Of a stretch of 48,681 nt of DNA, positions 46,202 to 48,681 are shown piece by piece (position 1 is the first letter of the stretch; each line of letters starts with the position of its first letter). The notes beneath the pieces were generated by a model. It did not search any database and was not told the origin of the DNA. It worked only from the letters and a program-made list of their open reading frames with translations. The position numbers and the translations under genes were made by a program. Origin of the DNA: Candidatus Absconditabacteria bacterium (lineage in GTDB: Bacteria; Patescibacteriota; Gracilibacteria; Absconditabacterales; Absconditicoccaceae); assembly GCA_028685875.1 (NCBI GenBank), contig JAQUDD010000007.1:1-48681 (forward strand), given 5' to 3'.

Positions 46202-48154
46202 CTATTCGGAGAACTTATTGAAGATGTTGGAGAAAATTATCTCTAGCTCTTTTTTTTGTTGTTGATAGGCGTTGTCTTTTAGCCAAGTATCAAATTCGTA
46301 ATTACAGAAATTTACCATGTATTGTAGGCCTTTTCTTTCCAGTCCAGGATAGCTTTCTATTGCTCATAGCCTTAGGATAAAGACACCGTCTTGGTAGAGA
46401 TCTTCTATTCCTTCAATAATTCTTTTGAATTTTTGTGGATAATATTTTTTTATTACAAACACTAATCTGTTGTAATAGTCTCCACCATTTCCTTTATAAT
46501 TTTTCATATGTCTATTTGCGATCTGATAGTACTTCCCAAGTTCTTTCTGCGTGAAAAATCCATAATCAACGGTGTTATCTCGATCTCCGATGAAGTAATT
46601 TCTGATTCAGAATTTGTTGAGAAATTTTGTCCAAGATTTATAAGATCCTTTTCCATTGATGTTAATGATTTCGTATGTTCCTGTTATGTCTTCTCGTTCT
46701 GGTTGTTCTTGTAGCCACTTGAGATAGTTGGTAAAAAAATATAAATCTGAATCTCCTTCTACCATAATAATTTTGTCTACGAAGAAGATTTTTGAGAGAT
46801 TTTCATATCTGAGAAGATGTACGAGTTTTGCATCATCGGATGCAATCTTTAGGTTGGGATTATAGACTTTGGTATTATTATCTCTATCTTTTTGAAATCT
46901 GTATACTTTGGTAATATTACTTTCATTAATAAAGAGGGCAGAGTAGGTAGAAAGAAAAAACTGTGTACCATATTGTCTACTAATGTTATTCAATAATACT
47001 GCAAGTTCTTTTTGGAGCTGTGGATGGGTATGTAACTCTGGTTCATCGATGATCATAAACCCATCTCTTAGATCATTCCCATAGATTGCACAAAGGATGA
47101 GTAAAATCGATTGTTGCCCACTACTGAGATTTTCAAATTGGTAAACTTCTCCCTTTTTGTTGTTAAATTTTATTGTGATTCACTCCTGAACATATTCAAT
47201 GCTAATATCTTTGTGAATAAATTTAGCGATACTCTTTGAGAGGCTTGCCCAGAATGTTGACCTGTATATTCTATTCTCAATACTTTCTTCAATAGCTTCT
47301 GTGCTTAAGAGAATCTCTTCAGAATTCTTGTTCACGATACTATTTACTTTATTAATACACTTGAAAAATCCTTCTAATGCTTCATAAGTATTGCTTTTTT
47401 CGTTAAAGACAAATTGATCATATTCTTTTAGGCTTGTGAGAAAATTAAATTGATCAACATTTCTTTTACTTGAGATAATGCTAAAGGTATTCTTTAGAGG
47501 GTACCACATTCTTTCTTCAGCTTTTTTTTCAAATTCATTAAAAATCTGGATACAAATATAAAGTAATTCTTGTTCTTGGATACAAACTAAGGCAAAGAAT
47601 TCTTCAGGACTAAGTTTAGTTCTTTCAATATTAAAGCTTTGTTCCTTCTCAGAAAACTCTGCATGAATACTAATATTTTTACATTTTTCTTGGATTTCTC
47701 TGTAGTCGAATTCTGGGAATCTGTATTTTAATTCACTGTATTTTCCTAGGATTTCGTTAATTCTTTCCCTATATTTACACACAAATCCTATGTTTTCAAA
47801 ATCGTTCTCAAAAAGTTCTATATTTAATTCTATCTCCGCTCTTTCTCCTTGAAACTTTGAATTTTTACTTAATTTAGAAGTCTTTTTTGGATGTAATACA
47901 ATAGCTTTTTTGTATTTGGTCTTCTTTTTTTCTGAAAGGATAGACTTATCGAAAGAGTAGTCAAGAATTAGGTTTTTAGTAAATTGTTTTATAATTTCTA
48001 TGAAATTACTTTTCCCAGATCCATTAGGTCAGATGAGAATATTCATATTGAGAGAGTTCTTTTCATTATCTAAAATGATTCCTTCCATAGTGTCCATGTC
48101 TGCTACATAGGGGAAGCTCATCATATTAGAGATTTTTATTTGTTTTAATTTCAT
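46202..48154 (-). CDS. OLD-family AAA ATPase/TOPRIM nuclease
   Basis: 650 aa. N-terminal ABC/SMC-type ATPase: Walker A ILIGPNGSGKSNF with G42 from TGA, signature LSSGQQSILLIL (about residue 342), Walker B GFMIIDEPELHTHPQ (D370, E371). The C-terminal TOPRIM domain has KIIMVEGDSDLYFF (E466) and a later FIGDRDN acidic motif. OLD proteins are nucleases, often phage-defence effectors (GajA of Gabija, AriA-like). No gajB-type helicase follows; the convergent neighbour is the HTH protein, with stops 4 bp apart. A single-gene class 1 OLD is the best reading. Confidence 0.88.
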
Positions 48155-48430
48155 AGGAGAGAGGAGTGCTGACGGATAAATTTCTTTTCTTTATTATAGT
48201 AGTTTTTCTCTAAAAAATCAAATAAAATCTGTTTATTTTGTTTGTGTATTCTTTTTCCACTCCTCTTTGTTGTGCAAAGTAAATGTAAATTCTTTAAACT
48301 TCTGTAACTTTTTTCTAGAGGGGATTTTGTAGATTTTTTAATTCTTGTGATTATTTGTATGTGCATTAGGAAAGTTATAGAATGGTATTTTTTTAATTTA
48401 TCTCTGATATTTTTGTGTTATTTTTTCTTG

Positions 48431-48681
48431 ATGCTTCGTATAAATTTGATGATTTTTTTTATCAAGCTGAATGAAGTGAAGGTAGGTGTGAAAAATTGCT
48501 CTGTTTTTTCTCTCAATTTTTTGCTATTTTTCTCTTTTTACTTTCTGTTTTTTCTCACTGTTGATTTGGGTGTTTATAATACTTTTTCCATCTATTTTAG
48601 GATGGGTCTATTTCTTCTTTATTTTCCCTTCTCTTTTCTCTTTCTATTATATACTTTGCACAAGATACATTGTGCAAGGTA
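48431..48681 (+). CDS. Possible membrane protein (3' partial)
   Basis: The frame from ATG 48431 stays open to the window edge (83 codons, no TGA), with two hydrophobic stretches (FSLNFLLFFSFYFLFFLTVD and GLFLLYFPFSFLFLLYTLHK). Pyrimidine-rich DNA produces such sequences easily, so reality is uncertain. The 276 bp between the OLD gene start and here (48155-48430) hold no gene that I can support and should contain the OLD promoter. Confidence 0.25.
   Translation, partial: MLRINLMIFFIKLNEVKVGVKNCSVFSLNFLLFFSFYFLFFLTVDLGVYNTFSIYFRMGLFLLYFPFSFLFLLYTLHKIHCAR
48656..48677. repeat. Short inverted repeat at the window end
   Basis: TTGCACAA (48656-48663), GATACA, TTGTGCAA (48670-48677). The half-site TTGTGCAA also occurs at 48270-48277. 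Purpose unknown. Confidence 0.4.

Overview
Organism and genetic code. The window comes from a bacterium that reads UGA as glycine (genetic code 25), which points to the candidate phyla Absconditabacteria (SR1) or Gracilibacteria (BD1-5). The sequence shows this directly: in-frame TGA sits at invariant glycines, including the Walker A loop of RarA, the opening LIIGLGNPG of peptidyl-tRNA hydrolase, motif I (DIGCG) of a methyltransferase, the Walker A loop of an OLD-type ATPase, alanine racemase, ClpP and malic enzyme. All intact genes end in TAA or TAG. Read with the standard code, more than half of the proteins would look broken. All coordinates below use UGA = Gly.

Layout. 1-7.3 kb: a large surface protein (Ig-like modules, leucine-rich repeats, SLH domains; 5' end outside the window), malic enzyme, a SemiSWEET-like protein, a glycosyltransferase and an SLH-anchored esterase. 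7.4-22.2 kb: translation and housekeeping genes (proS, gatC, aspS, sufC, an MGMT-like protein, alr, pth, pheT, phoH, psd) with small unknown genes. 22.2-24.2 kb: five tRNA genes (Leu-GAG, Gln-TTG, Met, Gln-CTG, Leu-TAG) and tyrS. 24.3-30.8 kb: a secreted unknown protein, a CBS protein, rsmG, two small enzyme-like proteins and rarA. 31.7-34.6 kb: a VirD4/TraG-like ATPase with a C-terminal S1 domain. 34.6-42.2 kb: clpP, a secreted peptidoglycan-binding protein, a short type IV pilus operon (prepilin, PilB, PilC, secreted coiled-coil protein) and lgt. 42.2-48.7 kb: a more accessory-looking stretch with an AbiEi-like regulator, a leaderless small gene, a structured RNA candidate, a protein with an SSB-like C-terminal tip, a SufU-like protein lacking two cysteines, a holin-like membrane protein, a membrane-anchored helix-turn-helix protein and an OLD-family ATPase/nuclease.

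How the parts fit. The organism looks like a small-genome bacterium with peptidoglycan (alr, PG-binding protein), lipoproteins (lgt), S-layer-attached surface proteins and type IV pili, which suits an attached, host-dependent lifestyle. The window holds few biosynthetic genes. Most recognised promoters have a TTGnnn -35 box, a 16-bp spacer and a TATAnT -10 box. Shine-Dalgarno sequences are weak or absent.

Main items for follow-up: the structured RNA at 43.5-43.7 kb; short palindromic repeats that entered three protein genes without breaking their frames; the S1-fused conjugation-type ATPase; the SSB-tip mimic; the SufU homologue with two cysteines replaced by alanine; paired leader hairpins upstream of phoH and of a 45-aa membrane peptide; and palindromes lying over promoters next to a membrane-anchored HTH protein.
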